A program made the position numbers and the translations under genes. Below, one piece after another: positions 9,648 to 17,516 of a DNA stretch of 64,000 nt (its first letter is position 1; each line of letters opens with the position of its first letter). Under the pieces are notes generated by a model, which worked only from the letters and a program-made list of their open reading frames with translations, made no database searches and was not told where the DNA came from. This DNA is from CAZDBA01 sp965224765. GTDB taxonomy: Bacteria > Planctomycetota > Planctomycetia > Pirellulales > Pirellulaceae. The stretch lies in assembly GCA_965224765.1 (NCBI GenBank), contig CBDDAC010000014.1:124001-188000 (forward strand), read 5' to 3'.

Positions 9648-10964
9648 ATGAAACAGCGTCGGATAGCCGAGTTGGCGAAGCGTTCGCCTGAGTTGGTTTT
9701 CACAAGCCTTGCTCACCAGATGGATCTTGAGTGGTTGGCCGAAGCCTTTCGTCGCACACGTAAAGACGGTGCAGCGGGAGTCGACGGCGTGACGGCAGCC
9801 GACTACGAATCTAATCTCAATGCCAATTTGCAATCGTTGCTGAAGCGAGTCCAATCGGGGACCTACCGTGCACCACCAGTGCGTCGTGTTCAGATCCCCA
9901 AGGGCAACAGCAACGAAACGCGTCCGATTGGTATTCCAACGTTCGAAGACAAGGTTTTGCAGCGAGCAGTGCTGATGCTGTTGGAGCCGATCTACGAACA
10001 GGATTTTCTGGATTGTTCGTACGGTTTTCGTCCTGGCCGTTCAGCCCATCAGGCGATTGCATCGACGTGGAAACACACGATGGACTTGAAAGGTGGTTTT
10101 GTACTGGAAGTCGATTTGCGAAAGTTTTTCGATACTCTGGACCATGGTCATCTCCGAACGTTTCTACGGCGAAGAGTTTGCGATGGCGTTTTGTTACGTC
10201 TGATCGGTAAATGGTTAAATGCGGGTGTGATGGATTCGGGGAACATCAGTTACCCGGGCCGTGGCAGTCCGCAAGGTGGAGTCGTTTCGCCATTATTAGC
10301 GAATGCGTTTCTTCACTACGTTTTGGACAGGTGGTTCCACGATGATGTTGTTCCTTGCATGCGGGCCCGAGCTCATTTGGTTCGGTATGCCGATGATGCG
10401 GTGATGATTTTCGAAGTGGAATCGGATGCCCGCCGCGTCCTGGCCGTTCTGGGCAAACGTTGCTCCAAGTTCGGTCTGACCATCCATCCAGAGAAAACTC
10501 GTCTTGTCGATTTTCGACGTCCGTTGCTGCGCCCACTCACCAGTGGTTCGACCAGCAAACGGCCTGAGACCTTCGACTTGCTGGGTTTTACTCATTACTG
10601 GAGTCGCTCCCGAAGCGGCAAACGCGTGGTCAAACGACAGACGATGTCTTCTCGTCTGACCCGCTCAGTCCAGTCCATTTCTCGTTGGTGTCGATCCCAT
10701 CGTCACGATCGGATCGCCGACCAGCATGCCGCTCTCTGTCGAAAGATTCGAGGACATGACGCGTACTATGGAATTACAGGTAACGGAAGATCACTGCAGA
10801 AGTTTCGCTATTTAGTTCATCGTGTCTGGCGTCGTTGGCTTTGCCGCCGCGATCGGAAACGAAAACTGGACTGGCTGAAATTTAATCGTTTGCTTGAGAC
10901 CTTTCCGCTGCCACCGCTACGTGTTGTTCACTCGGTCATGAAGACACGCAAGGCGAACGTTTGA
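9648..10964 (+). CDS. ltrA: Group II intron-encoded reverse transcriptase/maturase
   Basis: 438 residues from the ATG at 9648 (MKQRRIAELAK); the frame is open from 9531, but family members usually start near this Met. RT blocks are visible: GVDGV, RPIGIPTFEDKVLQ, DCSYGFRPGRS, VLEVDLRKFFDTLDH, RGSPQGGVVSPLLAN, the catalytic YADD (LVRYADDAVMIF), and GLTIHPEKTR with LLGF. The C-terminal part has the maturase (domain X) pattern ending WLKFNRLLETFPLPPLRVVHS. There is no C-terminal HNH endonuclease. The protein would promote splicing of the host intron and its mobility by reverse splicing. Confidence 0.95.
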   Translation: MKQRRIAELAKRSPELVFTSLAHQMDLEWLAEAFRRTRKDGAAGVDGVTAADYESNLNANLQSLLKRVQSGTYRAPPVRRVQIPKGNSNETRPIGIPTFEDKVLQRAVLMLLEPIYEQDFLDCSYGFRPGRSAHQAIASTWKHTMDLKGGFVLEVDLRKFFDTLDHGHLRTFLRRRVCDGVLLRLIGKWLNAGVMDSGNISYPGRGSPQGGVVSPLLANAFLHYVLDRWFHDDVVPCMRARAHLVRYADDAVMIFEVESDARRVLAVLGKRCSKFGLTIHPEKTRLVDFRRPLLRPLTSGSTSKRPETFDLLGFTHYWSRSRSGKRVVKRQTMSSRLTRSVQSISRWCRSHRHDRIADQHAALCRKIRGHDAYYGITGNGRSLQKFRYLVHRVWRRWLCRRDRKRKLDWLKFNRLLETFPLPPLRVVHSVMKTRKANV

Positions 10965-10970
10965 TGTGAG

Positions 10971-11004
10971 GAGCCGTATGCTCTAATGCGTGCATGTACG
11001 GATC
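10971..11004 (+). ncRNA. Group II intron domain V
   Basis: GAGCCGTATGC pairs with GCATGTACGGATC across a short loop, the conserved 34-base catalytic hairpin of group II introns. It lies seven bases after the maturase stop. A GC-rich stem follows (CCCGGGGCGAG...CGCCTCGGGCC) that fits domain VI, with the intron end at GGCCCAC. Confidence 0.85.
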
Positions 11005-11073
11005 TGTGGGAGCCCGGGGCGAGTAATCGCCTCGGGCCACCTGGCCCACGGCCATCTTTGCCAACGGAAGCCG

Positions 11074-11943
11074 ATGAGATTCAAGTTTATTGAAGATCAT
11101 CGCAAAAGATGGCCTGTGCAAACGATGTGTCGTTTGCTCAAGGTTTCCAGTAGCGGGTTTTACCAGTGGAGCAAGGATCAACGGCGTCAGACTGAATTGG
11201 CTGGCGCCCGAGAACAACGTGCGACTCGATTGTTGACGTTGATCAAAGCAATCCACGCCCAACACAAAGGCTACGGCAGTCCGCGAATTCACCGAGAGCT
11301 GTTAGCTCATGGTGAACCCTGCAATATCAAAACCGTCGCCCGACTGATGCGGCAAGCATGCATTGCAGCACGATGCAAACGCAGATTCGTAACGACGACC
11401 GATTCGAGGCACTCGTTGCCGGTAGCAGAAAACCTGCTTGATCGGAATTTTACGGCTCAAGAACCGAACCAGAAGTGGGTGGCCGATACGACCTACATCG
11501 ACACCCGCACCGGTTGGATCTACCTGACGACGATCCTGGACTTGTTCTCCAGGCGAATCGTTGGCTGGAAGATCAGTGACCGAATCGACGCTCAGTTGGC
11601 CGTCGATGCTTTGCAAATGGCAATCACGATTCGTCAACCGAAATCTGATTTGATTGTTCACACCGATCGCGGTAGCCAATTCTGTAGCGAGGCCTTTCAA
11701 AAACGAATCGCTGACAACCACTATCGCCCCAGTATGAGCCGCAAAGGCAACTGCTGGGATAACGCCGTGATGGAAAGTTTTTACCGATCGTTAAAGACCG
11801 AATGTGTTTATTGGGAAAATTACGTTTGTCAGTTACATGTTCAGCGCAGCTTGAACAAATATATTGAACAATACTACAATCGAATTCGCCTTCACTCATC
11901 ATTGGGCTACGTCAGTCCAATCCAATTTGAATTGGCGGCCTGA
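11074..11943 (+). CDS. IS3-family transposase OrfB (DDE integrase domain)
   Basis: 289 residues from the ATG at 11074, which overlaps the OrfA stop as ATGA. N-terminal HTH_21-like region (LLKVSSSGFYQWSKDQ, then HKGYGSPRIHREL), followed by the rve catalytic core: Asp in WVADTTYID, Asp in IVHTDRGSQF, Glu in NAVMESFYRSLKTE. It ends with the usual YIEQYYNRIRLHSSLGYVSP. In the -1 frame the exon-joined sequence reads from the A6G heptamer through GHLCQRKP into this protein, so an OrfAB fusion is possible after splicing. The catalytic residues are intact. Confidence 0.92.
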   Translation: MRFKFIEDHRKRWPVQTMCRLLKVSSSGFYQWSKDQRRQTELAGAREQRATRLLTLIKAIHAQHKGYGSPRIHRELLAHGEPCNIKTVARLMRQACIAARCKRRFVTTTDSRHSLPVAENLLDRNFTAQEPNQKWVADTTYIDTRTGWIYLTTILDLFSRRIVGWKISDRIDAQLAVDALQMAITIRQPKSDLIVHTDRGSQFCSEAFQKRIADNHYRPSMSRKGNCWDNAVMESFYRSLKTECVYWENYVCQLHVQRSLNKYIEQYYNRIRLHSSLGYVSPIQFELAA

Positions 11944-12185
11944 CAAAAAGAAGAAAGAGAAAGTCTTAATTGGCCTTGGAGATGTCACCTTCGTTGGAGT
12001 CAGCCGTTGGTCGCTCGCGCAGCATTCGCGCCAGCGAACTTGGCGACCGACGATGGCGAAAACAAGGGCGACATCGAAGGCACCTTGGTTGGTGAAGCCA
12101 GAGAGCGAAAGCCTTCGCGCTCAATTCGTTTTTCATGCTTAGCAAACTGTACACTTCTGATGGGGAAGACCACCGATCACATTTT

Positions 12186-12217
12186 CGTACATCGTACATC
12201 GTACATCGTACATCGTA
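12186..12217. repeat. Short tandem repeat (CGTACAT)n
   Basis: Four complete 7-base units plus CGTA. It is too short and not protein-coding in any convincing frame; slippage in this tract would be expected. Confidence 0.9.
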
Positions 12218-12360
12218 TTCATTATCGTTTTTCCCTGGATAGTAAGTTCGAGCTCAACAAGTGGCTCATTCGGCTGTTCGGGTTAATCACGAAAAAGGAC
12301 CGGCGATCTTGATGTCCCACGACATTAAAATGTCTACCCATTACGATCTGCCGAGTCCGC

Positions 12361-12384
12361 GCGGCCAAGGTTAACCTTGGCCGC
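12361..12384. repeat. Perfect 24-base palindrome
   Basis: The arms GCGGCCAAGGTT and AACCTTGGCCGC have no loop. It is followed by CTTTACATTTT, so it could work as a weak terminator, but it is equally likely to be a remnant of the dispersed palindromic elements common in this window. Confidence 0.7.
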
Positions 12385-12398
12385 CTTTACATTTTAAG

Positions 12399-12566
12399 GG
12401 AATGGAAGATGGGGACAGCCATTGTTTGAAGAGTCCTCGCCGTTTTTGGCAGCGATCCTTTGAATTCGAGTGGTTGTTTTTTGATCAAATTATCAGCTGG
12501 CTCGATAGACCAATATCCAATTGCCTTTTCGAGGGGCTGCCTGCGAAAATTGGGTGTCCCAGTTTT
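12399..12566. repeat. 172-bp element, copy 1 (diverged right half)
   Basis: It begins GGAATGGAAGATGGGGACAG and follows copies 2 and 3 closely for about 110 bases. It then diverges, but still ends in a TTGGGTGTCCC-like terminus. The left end (GATGGGGACAGCCATTGTTT) and the reverse complement of the right end (AACGGGGACACCCAATCTTT, clearest in copies 2 and 3) form imperfect terminal inverted repeats, as in MITE- or REP-type elements. Confidence 0.75.
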
Positions 12567-12868
12567 GTACATTGACGTTGGGGAACACGCTAACATCAGC
12601 ATCACTAAAACCAAAGATGGAATTGACATTACTGCTAACGCCAAAGGTCCCGATGAGTTGATGATCCAAATGAGGGACGTACTTGGAGGTGCAGATTTTC
12701 AACGAAGAACGACGTGGCAGGAGACGGTTTGGTGCTGTGATTGCGGGGTTGGCGAAGGAGGAGACGCCGGAACAACTGGCGGATCTACCACTCCTCCGAC
12801 TAATGGAAACGGACGCTAGTATCCCAGGGAATTGGAAATTCCGATTGAAGGGGAGAGTTCCGAACTAA
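12567..12868 (+). pseudogene. Orphan protein fragment after repeat copy 1
   Basis: Two overlapping frames are open. One runs through HANISITKTKDGIDITANAK and ends in low-complexity Gly/Thr at 12819. The other ends at 12868 with KEETPEQLADLPLLRLMETD, which looks more protein-like. A frameshift near 12690 would join the plausible parts of both. Neither has a credible start outside the repeat. I do not recognise the family; it is probably a displaced C-terminal fragment or small gene damaged by the element upstream. Confidence 0.35.
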
Positions 12869-12908
12869 ACAACATTTAACCGAACAAGGCGGCGTGATGC
12901 GTAGTAAC

Positions 12909-13080
12909 GGAATGGAAGATGGGGACAGCCATTGTTTAAAGAGTCCTCGCCATTTTTGGCAGCGCTCCTTTGAATTCGAGTGGTTGTTTTTTGATCAAAG
13001 TATCTGCTGGTTCGATTGACCAAAAATCACTTACCTTTCAAATGGCGACGTGCAAAGATTGGGTGTCCCCGTTTTCACTT
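12909..13080. repeat. 172-bp element, copy 2
   Basis: Nearly identical to copy 3 (14313-14484) over all 172 bases, from GGAATGGAAGATGGGG to GTCCCCGTTTTCACTT. It has imperfect terminal inverted repeats built around GGGGACA. The start of the ORF annotated at 12970 lies inside this repeat, so that N terminus is repeat-derived. Confidence 0.85.
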
Positions 13081-13611
13081 TATGCAAACCACACACTTTT
13101 GGTTCTCGGAGATGAACACGCTGGGAATTTCGTTGAAAACTGGGATAAAAGTTTAGACGCTAACTACATTTGGGGCGGCAACGCAGATTTTGTAGGGGAA
13201 GAGCTGGCAAAACTTCCTTTTGATTGTCCTTGCTTAATTTACTTAAGTGGTTGTAATTCTGGAGTCGCAAAAGGAGAAAACACGTGGCCTCAAATAATCG
13301 CTGATAAAACGGGGTGCACCGTCAAGGCCACAGGCGGATTTATGTCCGGAACTGTGTTTGATGGCACATGTGACATTCATCGGTACCACAATACTTGGGG
13401 ACCAGATTGGTTTAATGATTATTGTGGAACAGGTAGTCGTTACCACGAAAATGAAAAGACTCATGCAGGGCAGAATGGCAAGTGGTTTACGTTCCAGCCC
13501 GCGAAACCTCGCGTATGCGATGATTCGGAGCCTGAACCCCCACTCCCTCCAAGTAGACCGCGCGAGGAACCGTGTAAGCCTTTAAAACCCCGAATCGGTC
13601 CCGTCAAGTAA
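12970..13611 (+). CDS. Orphan C-terminal region, possible caspase-like (CHAT/C80-type) domain
   Basis: The frame opens at a TTG inside repeat copy 2; the unique part starts near 13081 (residue 38). Unique sequence shows TLLVLGDEHAG with His50, then CPCLIYLSGCNSG with Cys95, then WPQIIADKTGCTVKATGG. This order (strand-His, strand-Cys-small residues, helix, strand) resembles the His/Cys dyad layout of caspase-like CHAT, C80 or DUF4347-type peptidases. The end is Pro-rich. It could be the tip of the broken RHS protein, detached by insertion of the 172-bp element, or another cut gene. A small membrane protein follows 18 bases later. Function inferred from pattern only. Confidence 0.45.
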   Translation: MNSSGCFLIKVSAGSIDQKSLTFQMATCKDWVSPFSLYANHTLLVLGDEHAGNFVENWDKSLDANYIWGGNADFVGEELAKLPFDCPCLIYLSGCNSGVAKGENTWPQIIADKTGCTVKATGGFMSGTVFDGTCDIHRYHNTWGPDWFNDYCGTGSRYHENEKTHAGQNGKWFTFQPAKPRVCDDSEPEPPLPPSRPREEPCKPLKPRIGPVK

Positions 13612-13629
13612 GTTGGATTTGGTTATTAT

Positions 13630-14109
13630 ATGAAAGCTATTCACATGAAGCAGAGAAAAGTTTTGGCTCTTCTGTTAGGTTTACTTTTTGTTTTCTCGAC
13701 AGTGACAATAGTCCTTTATGCATTGGCCAAACCAATACAGATGAATGAACGAAATCATGCTGTGAAGAAATTACTCTCCTCCTACTTGGAGGCAGACGAC
13801 GCAAGCCAATTTACTGTTTCGATTGGTGGAATCGGGCCACCAATCGAAACTCAAATGTCAAAAAACGCTCCACCGCTTTCGGCTTTAACACAAATTCTTT
13901 TAGACCGTGAAAATCTTGCCGTGGTAGAAATGGGAAAAAACAAAATAGCATCAGACAGAAGGATCAAAATTGCTCTCGCTTCTGGGAACTTACAAGTGTT
14001 TTTTTATGATTTTGGAATCATGGAAATTGTTGGCGGACGTGCATTTCGAGTCCCCCGCAAACGATATGAAAAACTTCTTGAAGAATTCAACGAAACAACT
14101 AAATTCTGA
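13630..14109 (+). CDS. Small membrane-anchored protein of unknown function
   Basis: 159 residues, with one hydrophobic segment at about residues 12-33 (LALLLGLLFVFSTVTIVLYA) after a basic N terminus, then a soluble domain with IGGIGPPIETQMSK and a basic C-terminal helix. An alternative start is the Met at residue 6. It lies 18 bases downstream of the possible caspase-like fragment, the position in which an immunity or partner protein would be expected, but no known immunity family is recognised. Base composition is more AT-rich than the metabolic genes of the window, consistent with acquired DNA. Confidence 0.5.
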   Translation: MKAIHMKQRKVLALLLGLLFVFSTVTIVLYALAKPIQMNERNHAVKKLLSSYLEADDASQFTVSIGGIGPPIETQMSKNAPPLSALTQILLDRENLAVVEMGKNKIASDRRIKIALASGNLQVFFYDFGIMEIVGGRAFRVPRKRYEKLLEEFNETTKF

Positions 14110-14312
14110 ACTGAGAACAGCAGGACGAACACAAAAGGGGAAAAATGAACCAGAACGGGGACAGCCACAATACTGTTCGGCCAAGAGTTTTTCGGTTCGT
14201 TGCATTGGATGTTTAGTTAGATTTCAACGCGTTTGCGCAGTGATACAGAGTGCATTGGAGAGTGGTTTTTCACGATTTGCGCAGCATTGAGCACACCGTC
14301 GCCGAAGAATGA

Positions 14313-14484
14313 GGAATGGAAGATGGGGACAGCCATTGTTTGAAGAGTCCTCGCCGTTTTTGGCAGCGCTCCTTTGAATTCGAGTGGTTGTTTTTTGATC
14401 AAAGTATCTGCTGGTTCGATTGACCAAAACTCACTTACCTTTCAAATGGCGACGTGCAAAGATTGGGTGTCCCCGTTTTCACTT
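14313..14484. repeat. 172-bp element, copy 3
   Basis: Matches copy 2 at almost every position. A separate half-site, AACGGGGACAGCCACAAT, sits at about 14153-14170, 140 bases upstream, and may be another damaged end of the same family. Confidence 0.85.
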
Positions 14485-14652
14485 GGCTTTGTGCTTTCTG
14501 TTGGGTGCAGAATTTGGGCTTACAAAGCTGCTTTGCGACGTGGTGATTCAGGCATTTTCGCGTTCTTGCTGGTGTTGCTCATTCCCTTTCCCTTCGAGTT
14601 AATTGTGTGGCTGTTTGTTCGTGGGCAGAACCAATTTAAGTCCACTCATTGA
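14374..14652 (+). pseudogene. Membrane-protein fragment after repeat copy 3
   Basis: The frame starts at a TTG inside repeat copy 3 and leaves the repeat at residue 38. The unique part has two hydrophobic segments (GFVLSVGCRIWAY and FAFLLVLLIPFPFELIVWLF) and ends in a polar tail. With no start of its own it is best read as the 3' remainder of a membrane-protein gene truncated by the element. Confidence 0.35.
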
Positions 14653-14900
14653 TCGGGCAGTTGCCTTTTCAAGTACGTCGCCGCGAATTGGTCATTGCCG
14701 AAGTTGAGAAGGCATTCTCGCGACCAAATGTGTTTTGACTCTTCGAACCATTTAGCGGCACGATTGCCAGACTTTACAGCGACATGTTTGGCATAGGTAC
14801 CCCCTGAAATTGCTGGAACCAAAGGCCGAAATTCACTTGCGTGGAAAACCCCGCTGTTCGGATTATCGATCCTTAAACGGGTTCGGTCGGTTTGTATCGT
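14646..14900 (-). pseudogene. Startless minus-strand gene fragment (84 codons)
   Basis: Reading the minus strand from an in-frame TAA at 14901-14903 gives 84 open codons with good protein-like composition: RLRIDNPNSGVFHASEF, GGTYAKHVAVKSGNRAAKWF and ESKHIWSRECLLNFGN, then a TGA at 14646-14648. There is no start codon near the left edge, so this is the 3' part of a gene whose 5' part is missing. It ends 3' to 3' against the copy-3 fragment. Family not recognised. Confidence 0.4.
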
Positions 14901-15010
14901 TTATGCCCGTTTTATACGGATTTCATCGGGAAATGCCGCACGAACCTGCTGGCTCGACCGTTTGAACGACGTAGATTTGACAGAACCCTACTAAATTCTG
15001 CCAGGCAAAT

Positions 15011-16168
15011 ATGATCCTCAAGCCCCATGAAATCAACGAACTCGATACGCAGGTTCATCACGACACCGCTTGTACCAAAGTTCTGCACTTAATCAACGGC
15101 GAACATTTCTCGGGTGCCGAGCGCGTCCAGGATCTACTCGCAATGCAGCTTCCGGCTTTTGGATACAAAGTGGGATTTGCCTGCCTCAAGCCCGGGAAGT
15201 TTCCCAAAGTCCGGCAGTCTCAAGAGGATGCCGAACTTTTCGAAATTGGGATGACAAGCAAATTGGATTTACGAGCCATTCGGAAGATCGCCGATGTTGT
15301 TACCGACGGTGACTTTGAAATCATTCACGCTCATACCCCTCGTTCGCTTTTGATCGGTCGGATGGTCGCCAAACGTACCAACTGTCCTTTGATCTATCAT
15401 GTCCATAGTCCAGTGGGACGCGACTCTGGCAGGAAGTTTCATAACTTCGTCAACACGATGATGGAAAAGTGGAGCTTGAAACATGTTCAAAAGATGATTT
15501 GCGTTTCAAATTCGTTGATGGGCTACATGAAAGAAATTGGCCACCCAGAAGAAAAGCTTCGTGTGGTTCAAAATGGCGTTCCCATTGTTGAAGACCTGCC
15601 AAAACGATCCGCACCCGCCTCAACTTGGACGATCGGAACGATGGCCTTGTTTCGTCCTCGCAAAGGAACAGAGGTCCTGTTGGAGGCGATGGCCGAGTTG
15701 AAATCGCGGGGATGCGATATCCAACTACGAGCGGTCGGGCCCTTTGAGACACCTGAATACAAGACAGAGGTTCTCTTCCGAGCTCAAAAGCTTGGATTGC
15801 AAGATTCGATAACTTGGACCGGATTCAGAAAAGATATCAATCACCAACTTGGACAAATGGACTTATTCGTTCTTCCTAGTCTCTATGGTGAGGGGCTCCC
15901 GATGGTGGTACTTGAGGCAATGGCTTGCGCGGTCCCAGTGGTGGCCAGTCGCGTTGAAGGAATTCCTGAAGCGATTCGAGACGAAGTGGACGGGTTGATC
16001 TTTGAACCGGGTGACGCGAGTGATTTGGCTGATAAACTTCAGTCGTTGATCGAATCGAATAACCGTTGGCAGCAGATGAGCCAGAGTGCATTGCAGCGCC
16101 AACGCGACCACTTGTCTGACGTGCACATGGCTCGCAAAGTCGCCGCGATATACGATGAGTTGCATTAG
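15011..16168 (+). CDS. GT4-family glycosyltransferase
   Basis: 385 residues with a GT-B fold. The N-terminal half has LINGEHFSGAERV and IIHAHTPRSLLIGR; the C-terminal half has IGTMALFRPRKG and the E-x7-E signature EGLPMVVLE (Glu294, Glu302), followed by AMACAVPVVASRVEGIPE. Family members use nucleotide-sugars to build polysaccharide or lipid-linked glycans at the inner membrane. A second GT4 gene lies convergently 88 bases away and an MsbA-like exporter two genes further, which suggests a small surface-glycan locus. The upstream 350 bases contain only fragments. Confidence 0.9.
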   Translation: MILKPHEINELDTQVHHDTACTKVLHLINGEHFSGAERVQDLLAMQLPAFGYKVGFACLKPGKFPKVRQSQEDAELFEIGMTSKLDLRAIRKIADVVTDGDFEIIHAHTPRSLLIGRMVAKRTNCPLIYHVHSPVGRDSGRKFHNFVNTMMEKWSLKHVQKMICVSNSLMGYMKEIGHPEEKLRVVQNGVPIVEDLPKRSAPASTWTIGTMALFRPRKGTEVLLEAMAELKSRGCDIQLRAVGPFETPEYKTEVLFRAQKLGLQDSITWTGFRKDINHQLGQMDLFVLPSLYGEGLPMVVLEAMACAVPVVASRVEGIPEAIRDEVDGLIFEPGDASDLADKLQSLIESNNRWQQMSQSALQRQRDHLSDVHMARKVAAIYDELH

Positions 16169-16256
16169 AGTCGGTTCCGCACATGGGAGTTTTTGCGTTA
16201 AGGCTCCCGCCGAAACCGATCGCTGTGTTTTTTCATTGCGCGAGCCGTGACTTGTT

Positions 16257-17516
16257 CTAGGCGGCGGCACGATGTTGGTAGATTCGAACTTCAGAACGGA
16301 TTCGTCGATTGATTAGAGCCTCGCATACGTCAATCAGTTTGTCACCGTAGTCTTCGAATTGGTAACGTGTCAGAACGCGCTGAGCTGAGCGTTCGCGAAT
16401 CCCTGCTGCAACTTCGGGTTGCATAGAAAGCATGCGAATGATTCCAGAGGCTTGTTCGTAATCGGCATAGGGGACAATGATCCCGGCACCGCCAGCGACG
16501 GCTTCTTGGGCTCCACCAGAATTGGCGAATGTCACGACGGGTAATCCGGTCGCCATGGCTTCATGGATTACGCAAGGAAAAGGATCAACTCGCGAGGCCA
16601 TCAAAAACACATCGGACCCGACAAAGTAGGGCTCAACGTCTTCTCGTTCCCCAAGAAAATGGACGTGCGCATTTGCGCCGCTTTTCTCCAAGTCTAATTT
16701 GACGTAGTGAAATGGTGAATGAGTCCAACGGGGACCCTCGCCAACCCAGATGAAATGGATGGGATTCTTGCTCCTGTTTGCATGGACAACCCGGCGCGCG
16801 ATAGCAGCAAAATGGTCGATGCCTTTGCGAAGGTCCAAGGTCCCACAACCGAGTACGAGAAAACTGTTTGAGGGCACAGAAAGCTCTTCGCGAATTTGGG
16901 CTCTAGCCACTTCGGTCGTTATGTTTTTGCCGAAATCTGATTGCAAAAGACCTTGAGGAAGGACGATTCCCTTGCCGGATGGAATGGATATCGTGGAATC
17001 GGCCGCATCGCGCACTGCCTGAACCGGGAAGACGATTCGATCAGAAATGTCGTAAATGTTTTGGTAGTCTGCTTCAGAGTAGGAAGATGGAAGTTCGTGA
17101 ATCAGGGAAACAATCGGAAGATTTTGGTTCGAGAGAATCTCTGATATGAAACGTGATTCCATACTGTTGCATACAGCAAGTATGGGAGGATTGTTTCTCT
17201 CTCTAGCTACAATTCGCGTGATTTTCCGTTGTAGGCTTTCAGAACTTTTTCGGGGAGAATTGAGGCAATCGACGGGTGTGTCGGAGTAGGCTTGGAATTC
17301 TTCCAGCAGAGGCCCGCCATTATGCAGAATGGTTTCGCACTGAATATCACATTTCTGATGAAAATGCTTCAGGATATTTAGAATGATCTTGGGAGCGCCT
17401 GTTCGAGTCGCTTCGTGCGAAACGAAGAGGACTCGGGGCCTTTGACCGTTCGAGGTTGAATTTGGTGAGCCCAACAAGCGGAGGCCTGTCTGGGTCATTT
17501 TGGATATTATTCCCAC
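16257..17516 (-). CDS. GT4-family glycosyltransferase
   Basis: 419 residues. The N terminus has VLFVSHEATRTGAPKIILN, usual for GT4 proteins acting on glycans; the C-terminal half has LGCGTLDLRKGIDHF, FIWVGEGP and the signature DPFPCVIHEAMATGLPVVTF with the donor-binding Glu. An alternative start is the Met at residue 7. It is convergent with the GT4 at 15011. A dispersed repeat motif (AGGCTCCCGCCGAAAC, 16201) sits in the short gap between them. Acceptor unknown. Confidence 0.88.
   Translation of the reverse strand: MGIISKMTQTGLRLLGSPNSTSNGQRPRVLFVSHEATRTGAPKIILNILKHFHQKCDIQCETILHNGGPLLEEFQAYSDTPVDCLNSPRKSSESLQRKITRIVARERNNPPILAVCNSMESRFISEILSNQNLPIVSLIHELPSSYSEADYQNIYDISDRIVFPVQAVRDAADSTISIPSGKGIVLPQGLLQSDFGKNITTEVARAQIREELSVPSNSFLVLGCGTLDLRKGIDHFAAIARRVVHANRSKNPIHFIWVGEGPRWTHSPFHYVKLDLEKSGANAHVHFLGEREDVEPYFVGSDVFLMASRVDPFPCVIHEAMATGLPVVTFANSGGAQEAVAGGAGIIVPYADYEQASGIIRMLSMQPEVAAGIRERSAQRVLTRYQFEDYGDKLIDVCEALINRRIRSEVRIYQHRAAA

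Larger units (their letters stand above)
9015..11049 (+). mobile_element. Group II intron (retroelement) within the IS3 transposase
   Basis: The boundaries come from restoring the interrupted transposase: 5' exon ...CTAAAAAA and 3' exon GGCCATC, with a two-base ambiguity because GG occurs on both sides (start 9015-9017, end 11049-11051). The intron begins with (GG)TTGCGCCAGG, close to the GTGCG-type consensus, and ends with the usual AC if the first option is chosen. It encodes a reverse transcriptase/maturase and has a recognisable domain V followed by a domain VI-like stem. The length of about 2035 bases is typical for an ORF-bearing bacterial intron. No HNH endonuclease domain is present. 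Confidence 0.9.
8715..11985 (+). mobile_element. IS3-family insertion sequence carrying a group II intron
   Basis: It contains OrfA (8764) and OrfB (11074) of an IS3-family transposase, separated by a roughly 2-kb group II intron. The left end is probably near TGGACAGTGGTTAAGC (8715), where the RHS reading frame loses its repeats. The right end is not certain: GTCTTAATTGGCC near 11970 is only an imperfect inverted match to the left end (shared TTAAG core), and no target duplication could be identified. Both boundaries are estimates; the coding parts are clear. Confidence 0.65.
11944..12398. other. Debris between the IS element and the repeat cluster
   Basis: It contains a 7-base tandem repeat (CGTACAT, about four and a half copies, 12186-12217) and the perfect 24-base palindrome centred at 12372/12373 (arms GCGGCCAAGGTT, at 12361-12384). 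Frames running through here show no recognisable domain, and one is encoded partly by the tandem repeat. It is probably degraded 3' sequence of the RHS locus or older insertions. Confidence 0.5.

Noticed and set aside
12007..12312. 101-codon frame after the IS3 element
   Set aside because: Part of it is translated from the CGTACAT tandem repeat and the rest has no family resemblance.
12399..14652. RHS orphan-tip cassette array (conserved coding module plus variable toxin tails)
   Set aside because: The shared 172-bp segment has terminal inverted repeats around GGGGACA and an in-frame stop shortly before the TTG, so it behaves as a mobile repeat rather than a coding module. The tails are better read as fragments.
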